A DNA stretch of 23,618 bases from an uncultured Bacteroidales bacterium (GTDB lineage Bacteria; Bacteroidota; Bacteroidia; Bacteroidales; UBA932): positions 1-23,618 of the forward strand of contig CAKUYG010000014.1 of assembly GCA_934702165.1 (NCBI GenBank), read 5' to 3'. Below the pieces are notes generated by a model. The model was not told the DNA's origin, searched no databases, and worked only from the letters and a program-made list of their open reading frames with translations. Position 1 is the first letter of the stretch; each line of letters starts with the position of its first letter. Position numbers and translations under genes: made by a program. Positions 9,403 through 16,314 of the stretch are shown piece by piece.

Positions 9403-9474
9403 TGTGGCACGGATGTTGTAATAATTTTACTTGAATAGTTTTTTCATAGGTTTAATTTTAGGTTAGAATTGCCG

Positions 9475-9508
9475 AGAGTTCTCGTTGTGAAACGAGAACT
9501 CTTTGTTT
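9475..9508 (+). terminator. Intrinsic terminator after the galE operon
   Basis: A perfect 12-base-pair stem (AGAGTTCTCGTT with AACGAGAACTCT) closes a GTGA tetraloop of the stable GNRA type and is followed by TTTGTTT. It ends the transcript of the isomerase operon. The same bases overlap the likely promoter of the next gene. Confidence 0.88.
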
Positions 9509-9515
9509 ATATTTG
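9485..9515 (+). promoter_or_regulatory. Bacteroidota-type promoter for the esterase gene
   Basis: TATATTTG at 9508-9515 is a full match to TAnnTTTG, and a TTG at 9485-9487 lies 20 bases upstream as a partial -33 box. The -7 box ends five bases before the start codon at 9521, so the transcript would have almost no leader. The -33 box lies inside the terminator stem. Confidence 0.6.
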
Positions 9516-9520
9516 TTCCC

Positions 9521-10078
9521 ATGAAAGTTCTCTTCATCCACGGCCTCGCATCATCGGGTGCCTACAAGATGTCTTCGTCACTCAGAATACTGCTGCGGCC
9601 CTGCGAGGTGGTGGCTCCAGACGTGCCCATTGACCCGGATGCGGCCTTGTCCATGCTTCTCGCCCTGCGGGATGAGACCAGACCCGATCTGGTGGTCGGC
9701 CTGTCGCTCGGGGGCTTCTGGGCGCAGAAGCTGCGCGGCTCCCGCAAGATTCTGGTGAACCCGGACTTCCATGTCTCGCGCCTGCTGCGGACGAAGACAG
9801 GGGAGAATGAGTACCTTTCCCCGCGTGTGGACGGAGAGCGCACTTTTTTCATTGACGAGGACATCTGTTCTCGTTATGAGGCTCTGGAGAGGGTGCAGTT
9901 CGACGGCCTCGACAAGCCTGAGATTGAGCTGACGCGCGGGATGTTCGCTCTTCAGGACGAGCTGGTGCACTGCGGTGACGAGTTTGAGCTCCATTATCCC
10001 GGGCGGGGGATAAGCTACCCGGGCGCCCACCTGCCCACTTTCCCCGAATTGAAGAAGTATCTGGTTCCGCTTGTCTGA
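9521..10078 (+). CDS. YqiA-like alpha/beta-hydrolase (esterase)
   Basis: This 185-residue protein is a small alpha/beta-hydrolase resembling the YqiA/UPF0227 esterases. The catalytic triad can be read: nucleophile S62 in GLSLGG, a likely acid D146 in LQDELV and H170 in PGAHLPTF. The N-terminus MKVLFIHGLASSG holds the oxyanion-hole HG motif right at the start. The frame stays open to 9503 with a TTG, but those residues fall inside the promoter box, so I chose the ATG at 9521. It has no signal peptide and should be cytoplasmic. The substrate is unknown. The gene is transcribed from its own promoter; 31 bases separate its stop from the DUF4954 gene. Confidence 0.85.
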   Translation: MKVLFIHGLASSGAYKMSSSLRILLRPCEVVAPDVPIDPDAALSMLLALRDETRPDLVVGLSLGGFWAQKLRGSRKILVNPDFHVSRLLRTKTGENEYLSPRVDGERTFFIDEDICSRYEALERVQFDGLDKPEIELTRGMFALQDELVHCGDEFELHYPGRGISYPGAHLPTFPELKKYLVPLV

Positions 10079-10103
10079 ATGTCGGGGTTTTTTCGTATTT
10101 TTG
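10071..10103 (+). promoter_or_regulatory. Bacteroidota-type promoter for the DUF4954 gene
   Basis: TATTTTTG at 10096-10103 matches TAnnTTTG and ends six bases before the ATG at 10110. A TTG at 10071-10073 is 22 bases upstream, slightly far for a -33 box. As for the esterase gene, this implies a very short or absent leader. Confidence 0.5.
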
Positions 10104-10109
10104 GAAACT

Positions 10110-12299
10110 ATGGAAAAAGTTACAGTACTGCCGCCGGAGAAACTCATCAACGGCTGGATCGATCCGTCATTCCTTCCCGCAGGGGAAGACAAGTATTATA
10201 TCCGCAACCGTCAGGTCCGCGTCCCGGACGGCGGATGGCGGCATCTGACCAGCGACGAGATTGAGCGTCTGGTCAAAAACGACAACACAGCCTCCAGCTG
10301 GGACACCATCTGGGTAACGGACGAGTTTCTTCCTAAACTCATCAAAAACAATAAGTTCTACGGGACGGTGCGCATCGGTCGCGTGTCCGACAACGGCTTG
10401 CAGTTCCACGACCTCAGGCTTCCTGTCGGGATCAGCAATTCCTCCATCCACTCGTGTGACATAGGTGATGACTGCGCCATACATGACGTGCACTATCTCA
10501 GCCATTATATTATAGGTGACCGCTGCATGCTCTTCAACATCCAGGAGATGTGTACCACCGACCATGCCAAGTTCGGCAACGGCATCATCAAGGACGGAGA
10601 GGACGAGAGCGTGCGGGTACGCCTCCAGGTGATGAACGAGACGGGCTGCCGCGAAGTCTATCCTTTTGACGGCATGATCACGGCGGATGCCTACCTGTGG
10701 GCCAAATATATAGATGACAAGCCGTTGCAGGAGCGCCTCAAGGCTATTACCCAGGCAGGTACGGACCATCACAGGGGGTATTACGGTACAGTGGGTGAAG
10801 GCTGTGTCATCAAGACGTCCCAGATCATCAAGGATGTCAAGGTGGGCCCGTGCTGCTACATCAAGGGAGCCAGCAAGCTCAAGAACATCACCATAAACTC
10901 CTCCGAGGCCGAGCCGTCCCAGATAGGGGAGAATGTGATACTGGTCAACGGCATAGTGGGTTACGGGAGCCGCATCTTCTACGGCTGCACGGCGGTGAAG
11001 TTCATCATCGGAACCAACTGCAACCTCAAATACGGGGCGAGAGTAATCGATTCCATACTCGGGGACAACAGCACCATCTCATGCTGCGAGGTGCTCAACA
11101 ACCTCATCTTCCCGGCACACGAGCAGCATCACAACAACTCGTTCCTCATCGCTTCGTGCCTCATGGGACAGTCCAACATGGCAGCCGGGGCTACTGTGGG
11201 CTCCAACCACAACAGCCGCTCCAACGACAACGAGGTCGTGGCCGGGCGCGGTTTCTGGCCGGGGCTCTGTACCTCCGTCAAGCATTCATCCGTATTCGCG
11301 TCCTATGTGCTTCTGGCGAAGGGGGCATACCCTGCCGAGATGAACATCAAACTGCCTTTCAGCATGGTAAGCAACAACGAGACGGAGGGACGTCTTGAGA
11401 TTGTGCCGGCGTTCTGGTGGCTATATAATATGTATGCCCTTGCCCGCAACAGTTGGAAATACCAGACCCGCGACAAGCGAGTGACGAAGGTGCAGAACAT
11501 AGAGTTCGACACCTATGCCCCTGACAGCATGGAGGAGGTTTTCGAAGCCAGAGCCCTGCTGGAGGAGTGGATCGGCCGTGCGTATCTGGGCAAAGAGGCG
11601 GAAGGTCTGGAGGCGGAAAAACTGCGCGAAAGAGGCCGCTACCTGCTCATGAAAAACCCTATGGCGGTTGATTCTCTGGAGGTGCTCGCCCCGGGGGCGG
11701 AGAAAAGCTCCCGCAAGGTTCTCGTCCGGCATCCCCGTAAGGCTTATGAAGCGTATGGCGACATGATAGTGCACTATGCCATGACCAATGTCCTGCGCTA
11801 TATGGAGAAGCATCCGGAGGAGAAGCTGATGTCGCTCAACTCTCTTGTCGAGGGAGAGCGGACGACCCTCTGGACCAATCTCGGCGGGCAGATCATGAAG
11901 ACTTCTGATGTGGATGCGCTGCGTGCCGACATAGGCTCCGGAGCGCTTGCCGGATGGGATGCCATCCACCGCCGGTATGATGAGCTTTGGGAGCGCTATC
12001 CAAATGATAAACTTATACACTCCATCCAGATGCTGCGTGATCTTTATGAGATGGATCATATCAGTGACTGCATGTGGAATACGTTCATAATAAAAGAAAT
12101 GTACAATCAGGACTATATCTGCGAGCAGGTCCGGCGCACGCGGGAGAAGGACTATCTCAACCCCTTCCGCCGTGCGACCTACCGCAGCGAAGCGGAGATG
12201 CTTGCAGCCATCGGCCCGCTTGAGGAGAACGGTTTTGTACAGCAGATCGACAGCATGATGGCCGAGGACAGGGAACTGCTCAGAAGAATAAGAATCTAA
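10110..12299 (+). CDS. DUF4954-family left-handed beta-helix protein
   Basis: This 729-residue protein resembles the DUF4954 family, known from Bacteroidota and without established function. Residues about 90-420 are a long run of hexapeptide-like turns (for example IGDDCAIHD, IGDRCMLFN, VGEGCVIK, IGENVILVNGIVGYGS, LGDNSTISC), which form a left-handed parallel beta-helix as in sugar-nucleotide acyltransferases. The remaining C-terminal third is charged and helical. I chose the ATG at 10110 because it follows a promoter box; the longer frame from 10071 would overlap the esterase stop. No pyrophosphorylase signature is visible, so calling it a UDP-GlcNAc transferase would go too far. The next gene encodes a double-SIS protein, 14 bases downstream, which suggests a shared role in amino-sugar phosphate metabolism (inference). 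Confidence 0.85.
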   Translation: MEKVTVLPPEKLINGWIDPSFLPAGEDKYYIRNRQVRVPDGGWRHLTSDEIERLVKNDNTASSWDTIWVTDEFLPKLIKNNKFYGTVRIGRVSDNGLQFHDLRLPVGISNSSIHSCDIGDDCAIHDVHYLSHYIIGDRCMLFNIQEMCTTDHAKFGNGIIKDGEDESVRVRLQVMNETGCREVYPFDGMITADAYLWAKYIDDKPLQERLKAITQAGTDHHRGYYGTVGEGCVIKTSQIIKDVKVGPCCYIKGASKLKNITINSSEAEPSQIGENVILVNGIVGYGSRIFYGCTAVKFIIGTNCNLKYGARVIDSILGDNSTISCCEVLNNLIFPAHEQHHNNSFLIASCLMGQSNMAAGATVGSNHNSRSNDNEVVAGRGFWPGLCTSVKHSSVFASYVLLAKGAYPAEMNIKLPFSMVSNNETEGRLEIVPAFWWLYNMYALARNSWKYQTRDKRVTKVQNIEFDTYAPDSMEEVFEARALLEEWIGRAYLGKEAEGLEAEKLRERGRYLLMKNPMAVDSLEVLAPGAEKSSRKVLVRHPRKAYEAYGDMIVHYAMTNVLRYMEKHPEEKLMSLNSLVEGERTTLWTNLGGQIMKTSDVDALRADIGSGALAGWDAIHRRYDELWERYPNDKLIHSIQMLRDLYEMDHISDCMWNTFIIKEMYNQDYICEQVRRTREKDYLNPFRRATYRSEAEMLAAIGPLEENGFVQQIDSMMAEDRELLRRIRI

Positions 12300-12313
12300 T
12301 GACACTATAGACA

Positions 12314-13324
12314 ATGAACCTTAAAGAAAAGAAGTACTCCGAGTACGCGCTTGTGCGCGAGATGATGGGCACCGTCCCTACTGTAGAAAAATTTGATCCG
12401 TCTTCGGCGGATTTTGTGGCGGATTCGCTCAGGCGGACAGGCCGTATCATGTTTTCCGGTGAGGGATCCTCCCGGATAATGCCGGCCAAGAATGCCCGTC
12501 GCCGCTCGCTGGCTTGGGGGCTGGCGGTGGATGTCCAGCTTGAAGGCTCGCGTCAGGCGGCGCTCTACGATTTGAGCGGCTATACCGTCCTGCTGGATTC
12601 CAACTCGGGACGCACCAAAGAGGCCCTCGCCCTTGCTTCGCAGCTCAAGGCCTCCGGACATAATGAGTTCTTCTCATTGAGCGCCAACCCCGGTACTCCG
12701 ATAGAAAAGGCCTGCGTGCGCGGTCATGTGCTTGGCTGCGGTTGGGAGGAGGCGGTAGCTGCCACCAAAAGTGTCGTGGAACAGGGACTTTTCTGCGAGT
12801 CCATCATCTGGAATCTTGCCGGGAAAGACATGAAGGCCGCCCTTTCCGGCTTGCCTGTCAAGCTGGAGACGGCCCTGACCCTGCCTGTGCCGCCGGAGGT
12901 TGTCGAGTGGGCTAAGGGGGCCCATACAATTTATTTCAGCGGTTACAACGATGGCGTGGCCGAGGAGCTGACTCTCAAGACCAACGAGATAACCCGCCGC
13001 AAGAGTGACTGGCTGGAGGGTACTTATGCCGTGCACGGGATTGAAGAAGTGATGCAGGAGGGCGACATCGTCTTCCTGGTCAACCCTATAGAGAGCGAAT
13101 ATGACAAGTTCCTCTCCGTGCTCGGAGGGGCCGGAGTGCACACTGTGGCCATAGATACCAAAAAAACGCCGTTCGAAAAGACGATTATCGTTCCGGATGG
13201 TGGAGAAATGCAGCCTTATGTGTATCTTTGCGCCGGCTGGAATGTCCTGGTCGAAATTGCCGTCAGTGACGGGATCAACCTTGACAAGCCGCAGAGAGCC
13301 CGCAAGGTGGGCAACGAAATGTAG
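12314..13324 (+). CDS. Double-SIS-domain protein (GlmS/AgaS isomerase-like)
   Basis: This 336-residue protein carries two SIS (sugar isomerase) domains, near residues 40-170 and 200-320. The first contains FSGEGSSRI (47-54), the phosphate-binding LLDSNSGRTKEA (93-104) and EAVAATKSVVEQ (146-157), the last being a hallmark of the GlmS isomerase half and AgaS-type deaminase/isomerases. The second contains IYFSGYNDGVAEEL, and LKTNEITRRKSDWLEGTYAVHG corresponds to the catalytic Glu/His segment of that group. There is no glutaminase domain, so it would use ammonia or act in the deaminating or isomerising direction. The exact substrate, probably a hexose- or hexosamine-phosphate, is not readable. 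It follows the DUF4954 gene after 14 bases. Confidence 0.85.
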   Translation: MNLKEKKYSEYALVREMMGTVPTVEKFDPSSADFVADSLRRTGRIMFSGEGSSRIMPAKNARRRSLAWGLAVDVQLEGSRQAALYDLSGYTVLLDSNSGRTKEALALASQLKASGHNEFFSLSANPGTPIEKACVRGHVLGCGWEEAVAATKSVVEQGLFCESIIWNLAGKDMKAALSGLPVKLETALTLPVPPEVVEWAKGAHTIYFSGYNDGVAEELTLKTNEITRRKSDWLEGTYAVHGIEEVMQEGDIVFLVNPIESEYDKFLSVLGGAGVHTVAIDTKKTPFEKTIIVPDGGEMQPYVYLCAGWNVLVEIAVSDGINLDKPQRARKVGNEM

Positions 13325-13336
13325 TAGTATTATTTT

Positions 13337-14293
13337 ATGAAGTTCGCAGTCAATACATCCACTGACCCGCATTTCAACCTGGCCTTTGACGAGTACTGTC
13401 TTCAGCAGTACCGTTCGGACGAGGATTTCTTCTATCTGTGGAGGAACCGCCCGGCAGTCATCATAGGTCTGAACCAGAACGCCTATAGCGAGGTTAATCT
13501 GGAATATCTTGATTCCCACGGGATTACATTGGCTCGTAGGGTGACAGGTGGAGGTGCTGTGTATCACGATCTGCAGAACATGAACTACACTTTCATCGGC
13601 AAGAACGTGACTCCCGAACCCTTTGTGAAGGCGCTGCGTTCGCTGGGCGTGGATGCGGAACTCACCGGGCGCAACGATATTTTTGTCGATGGGCACAAGG
13701 TTTCCGGCTATGCCCGCAGGGTGTGGCATGACAGGGAGATCGTCCATGGGACGATGATGTATGATGTGGACATCGATACTCTTACCAGAGTGCTGGATGT
13801 TCCCGGCTCCAAGATGGACGCCAAAGGCATTGCGTCCGTCCGCAGCCGTGTGGCAAATCTCAAGGATTATCTTCCGCAGTTCAAGTCTCTTGATGAGGTT
13901 CAGGCAGCCCTGCACGATGCCCTTTCCGCCGGCGACGGGCAGGTGCCGATGGGGCCGGAAGATTATGCGGAGGTGGAGCGCATGGCAAAAGAGAAATTCT
14001 CCACATGGGACTGGGTCTACGGACATTCCCGTGAAGCCGCATTCTCCCGCAAAGCCAGGCTCTCGTGCGGGACGGTGGAAGTCGCAGTGACAGCTGACCA
14101 TGGCGTCATAACCGGCATCAGCTTTGCCGGGGACTTCCTCGGGGACAAGCCTGCCGAGGCGATTGCTGCTGCGCTCAAAGGCGTTCGCTTCGACAAGGGC
14201 GCTGTCTGCGGAGTGCTGGAACGTCTCGGAGCCGGGGATCATTTCTCCGGAGCGAAAGCGGAAGAACTTGCAGAATTGATAGTTAACCAATAA
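13337..14293 (+). CDS. lplA: Lipoate-protein ligase A
   Basis: This enzyme activates lipoate with ATP and attaches it to lysines of 2-oxoacid dehydrogenase and glycine-cleavage subunits. The 318-residue length is about that of the two-domain E. coli enzyme. The signature RRVTGGGAVYHD is at residues 67-78, the lipoyl-AMP lysine is K121 in VDGHKVSGYARR, and KGIASVRSRVANL closely follows the E. coli adenylate-binding loop. The C-terminal accessory domain extends over about the last 80 residues. It starts 12 bases after the SIS gene and is followed after 14 bases by the aldolase gene. The neighbours do not belong to lipoate metabolism, so co-transcription is probably incidental. Confidence 0.95.
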   Translation: MKFAVNTSTDPHFNLAFDEYCLQQYRSDEDFFYLWRNRPAVIIGLNQNAYSEVNLEYLDSHGITLARRVTGGGAVYHDLQNMNYTFIGKNVTPEPFVKALRSLGVDAELTGRNDIFVDGHKVSGYARRVWHDREIVHGTMMYDVDIDTLTRVLDVPGSKMDAKGIASVRSRVANLKDYLPQFKSLDEVQAALHDALSAGDGQVPMGPEDYAEVERMAKEKFSTWDWVYGHSREAAFSRKARLSCGTVEVAVTADHGVITGISFAGDFLGDKPAEAIAAALKGVRFDKGAVCGVLERLGAGDHFSGAKAEELAELIVNQ

Positions 14294-14307
14294 TATCAAG
14301 TGCTGAT

Positions 14308-15609
14308 ATGAAACAGCTTAACACCAAACTGATGCATCCGGCGGAGCAGCTTGCTCTGATCATCGGTCGCATCTACCGCGAAGGCCTGACTACGACCTCC
14401 GGCGGAAACCTGTCCATAATGGACGACAACGGCGACATGTGGATCACCCCTGCCGGCATCGACAAGGGTTCCCTCACCGCCAAGGACATCATGTGCGTCA
14501 AGGCTGACGGCACCATCGTCGGCCCTCACCGCCCTTCGTCCGAGTATCCGTTCCACAAGGCGATCTACAAGATCCGTCCTAAGATGAGGGCTGTCATCCA
14601 CGCCCACCCTCCAGGACTTGTGACTTTCAGCGTCATCCATCAGATCCCTGACACAAGCATCATCCCGCAGGCCCGTGACGTCTGCGGACCTATCGGTTTC
14701 GCGAAATATGATGTCCCGGGCAGTGAGGCCCTTGGCCGGAGCATCGCCTCCGAGTTCGAGAAGAACCCGGAATACAAGGCGGTGATCATGGAGAACCATG
14801 GAGTCGTTCTCTGCGGAGAGGACATCGGAGATGCCTACCAACGCTTCGAGACACTCGAGCTCTGCGCCCGCACCATCCTCAACGCCAAGACTCTCGGAGA
14901 GCCTAAGTATCTTACGGAAGAGCAGATACTTATGCACGAGAAGCATCAGCCTAATTTCCAGCACTTCATGGACGTGACCCATCCTTCGGATGAACGTGCC
15001 CTGAGATCCGAGATCTGCCGCATGGTGCGCCGCGCCTGCGATCAGCACCTTATGAGCAGTTCTTATGGTACAGTGTCCATGCGCTGGAGGGACAACGACT
15101 TCCTCATCACGCCGACCGGAGTGCAGCGCTGGGACATCGACGAGGAGGACATAGTCCAGATCAAGGACGGCATGGCCGAGGCCGGCAAGAAGCCGAGCCG
15201 TGCTGCCGCTCTGCACTACGAGATCTATCGCCGCAACCCTAAGGTCAAGGCTGTCGTGCTCACTCAGTGCCCGGCTCTTATGGGCTTCTGCACCACAGAT
15301 GCCGAGTTCAATGTGCGCACCATTCCGGAGAGTTGGATTTTCCTTCAGGATGTGCCGAAGTTCCCGTTCGGATCTCAGTATACCGATCCGGCCAAGGTTG
15401 CCGAGGTCTTCAAGGACCGTCCTTGCGCCATGCTTGCCAATGACTCTATCGTTGTGGCTTCTGACTCCCTGATAAATGCGTTTGACCGTCTTGAGGTGGC
15501 TGAGTTCAGCGCCAAGTCGCTCGTGCTTGCGGCTCCTGCCGGCAAACTCCATCCTATCACCGACAAGGAGGTTGAGGACCTCAGGGTAGCTTTCCACGTA
15601 GGAGAGTAA
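14308..15609 (+). CDS. Two-domain class II aldolase/adducin-family protein
   Basis: This 433-residue protein contains two successive class II aldolase domains. Domain 1 (about 8-200) keeps the zinc ligands H98 and H100 in VIHAHPPG and H164 in MENHGVV, together with the acid E79 in SSEYPFHK, so it looks active as an L-fuculose-phosphate-aldolase-like enzyme. Domain 2 (about 228-425) keeps the fold signature YGTVSMRWRDNDFLITPTGV, but the acid becomes Ala (SRAAALHYEIY), the HAH becomes TQC-type residues (VVLTQCPALMG) and the last His becomes Asp (LANDSIVV). The second domain is therefore probably structural or regulatory. The substrate is unknown. A strong terminator follows the gene. Confidence 0.9.
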   Translation: MKQLNTKLMHPAEQLALIIGRIYREGLTTTSGGNLSIMDDNGDMWITPAGIDKGSLTAKDIMCVKADGTIVGPHRPSSEYPFHKAIYKIRPKMRAVIHAHPPGLVTFSVIHQIPDTSIIPQARDVCGPIGFAKYDVPGSEALGRSIASEFEKNPEYKAVIMENHGVVLCGEDIGDAYQRFETLELCARTILNAKTLGEPKYLTEEQILMHEKHQPNFQHFMDVTHPSDERALRSEICRMVRRACDQHLMSSSYGTVSMRWRDNDFLITPTGVQRWDIDEEDIVQIKDGMAEAGKKPSRAAALHYEIYRRNPKVKAVVLTQCPALMGFCTTDAEFNVRTIPESWIFLQDVPKFPFGSQYTDPAKVAEVFKDRPCAMLANDSIVVASDSLINAFDRLEVAEFSAKSLVLAAPAGKLHPITDKEVEDLRVAFHVGE

Positions 15610-15632
15610 GTCCAGTTTTGACGCAGTTTCGG

Positions 15633-15661
15633 ATCCCGCGGCTTCTGTCGCGGGATTTTTT
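15633..15661 (+). terminator. Intrinsic terminator after the aldolase gene
   Basis: A perfect 8-base-pair stem ATCCCGCG / CGCGGGAT with an 8-base loop is followed by a run of T residues. It closes the lplA-aldolase transcript and marks the left border of the accessory region. Confidence 0.9.
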
Positions 15662-16047
15662 GTGTAGCCCTTATATCCCCAGATGGTGCCTTGACTCGCC
15701 AGTGTGCTCCGGATGGTGGCACATCCCCGTGCGCACGGGATTAGCGGTGGTGGCAATCCGTCAAGCTCGGTCGTGGACGGCTGTATCTGGAAGCACTCCG
15801 ACTGCGGTGGTCGTGGCCGACATACCCTGGGAGGCCCCGTCGGTTATGCACACCTGCCATAGAGGCCTTTGCGGGCCATAGTGCCATGACCGAACTTGGC
15901 TTTTTGCTCAAGATTTTCTACCTTTACCTCGTCAAGTGGCTGGAAGCAAGCGGCCGATTGACAAGACATATTATAATAACGCAGCATTGCTATTATTTCG
16001 CGTTGAGCTAAAGCGTCGGAAACTTTAAAGCATATAACAACCGAATA
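15662..16047. other. Non-coding GC-rich interval with many small palindromes
   Basis: I see no convincing gene here; short open frames on both strands have no recognisable protein features. The interval is rich in small inverted repeats: GATGGTGCC with GGCACATC (15682-15690 and 15718-15725), a perfect 14-base palindrome CCCGTGCGCACGGG (15726-15739), and CCGTC/GACGG near 15760-15782. At its end an AT-rich hairpin, ATAATA/TATTAT with an inner GCA/TGC, lies at 15973-15996. It may be a decayed mobile element or structured RNA; nothing identifies it. Confidence 0.4.
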
Positions 16048-16084
16048 ATGGTAAAAGGCAGCTCCACAGGGGTACCTTTACTAT
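16048..16084 (+). other. Leader hairpin 1 upstream of the methyltransferase
   Basis: ATGGTAAAAGG (16048-16058) pairs with CCTTTACTAT (16075-16084): ten pairs with one bulged A and one G-T pair. It is the first of a series of hairpins that run up to the methyltransferase start codon. Confidence 0.45.
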
Positions 16085-16101
16085 CTCAGAAAAGAGTGAT
16101 G

Positions 16102-16125
16102 CTCGCGCCCGATTTCGGGTGTGAG
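16102..16125 (+). promoter_or_regulatory. Leader hairpin 2, competing with the terminator hairpin
   Basis: CTCGCGCCCG (16102-16111) pairs with CGGGTGTGAG (16116-16125) around an ATTT loop, ten pairs including two G-U pairs in RNA. Its right arm is the same sequence that forms the left arm of the terminator-like hairpin, so the two folds exclude each other. Confidence 0.5.
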
Positions 16126-16197
16126 TTCTTATTTGGGATAAAAGGTATGCATTCCGACGCTGCCTTGCTCAACGCAATAAGAAGCTCACACCTTTTT
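16118..16197 (+). terminator. Terminator-like long hairpin in the methyltransferase leader
   Basis: GGTGTGAG plus TTCTTATT (16118-16133) pairs with AATAAGAAGCTCACACC (16176-16192) over 16 pairs with a single bulged G at 16184; a further G-C pair (16135/16175) is possible across a bulged T. A run of five T residues follows directly (16193-16197), so this is an intrinsic terminator on the + strand with an unusually long loop of about 40 bases. It lies 118 bases before the methyltransferase start and could attenuate its transcription or end a small RNA. Confidence 0.6.
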
Positions 16198-16238
16198 GTT
16201 GCGTCCGGCAGTGGACTGGACATTTCGGGGGGCCGAGA

Positions 16239-16266
16239 GGGCTTCCCTTACCGGAAACGGAAGTCC
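16239..16266 (+). other. Leader hairpin 4 upstream of the methyltransferase
   Basis: GGGCTTCC (16239-16246) pairs with GGAAGTCC (16259-16266) over eight pairs with one G-U pair and a 12-base loop. It sits between the terminator-like hairpin and the start-codon inverted repeat. Confidence 0.45.
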
Positions 16267-16280
16267 AAGCAGCGCGCCGA

Positions 16281-16313
16281 GTGAATGATAGGATGCTAAA
16301 AACTGTCATTCAC
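16281..16313 (+). promoter_or_regulatory. Inverted repeat next to the methyltransferase start codon
   Basis: GTGAATGATAG (16281-16291) pairs with CTGTCATTCAC (16303-16313) over 11 positions, all Watson-Crick except one T-G, with an 11-base loop. The right arm ends one base before the ATG at 16315. As DNA it has the shape of an operator for a dimeric regulator; as RNA it would form a hairpin that affects ribosome access. Self-regulation of the modification gene is common in restriction-modification systems and would fit, but is not shown. Confidence 0.6.
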
Positions 16314-16314
16314 C

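Noticed and set aside
12674..14299. A 541-codon minus-strand frame opposite the SIS and lipoate ligase genes
   Set aside because: It is the antisense shadow of two well-supported genes and has no family features of its own.
14296..15756. A 486-codon minus-strand frame opposite the aldolase gene
   Set aside because: It mirrors the codon pattern of the clearly recognisable aldolase on the other strand and shows no domain.
15958..15977. TTGACA followed by TATAAT as a sigma-70-like promoter
   Set aside because: The spacing between the two boxes is only eight bases, far too short, and Bacteroidota use a different promoter consensus.
15662..16047. Relic of a group II intron after the aldolase terminator
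   Set aside because: Position after a terminator and a GTGCG stretch were suggestive, but no domain V-like hairpin or reverse transcriptase fragment could be found.
16048..16284. A 78-codon open frame in the leader upstream of the methyltransferase
   Set aside because: It has no recognisable domain, no helix-turn-helix expected of a controller protein, and its whole length is explained by overlapping hairpins. It could still be a small protein; conservation of amino acids over bases would decide.
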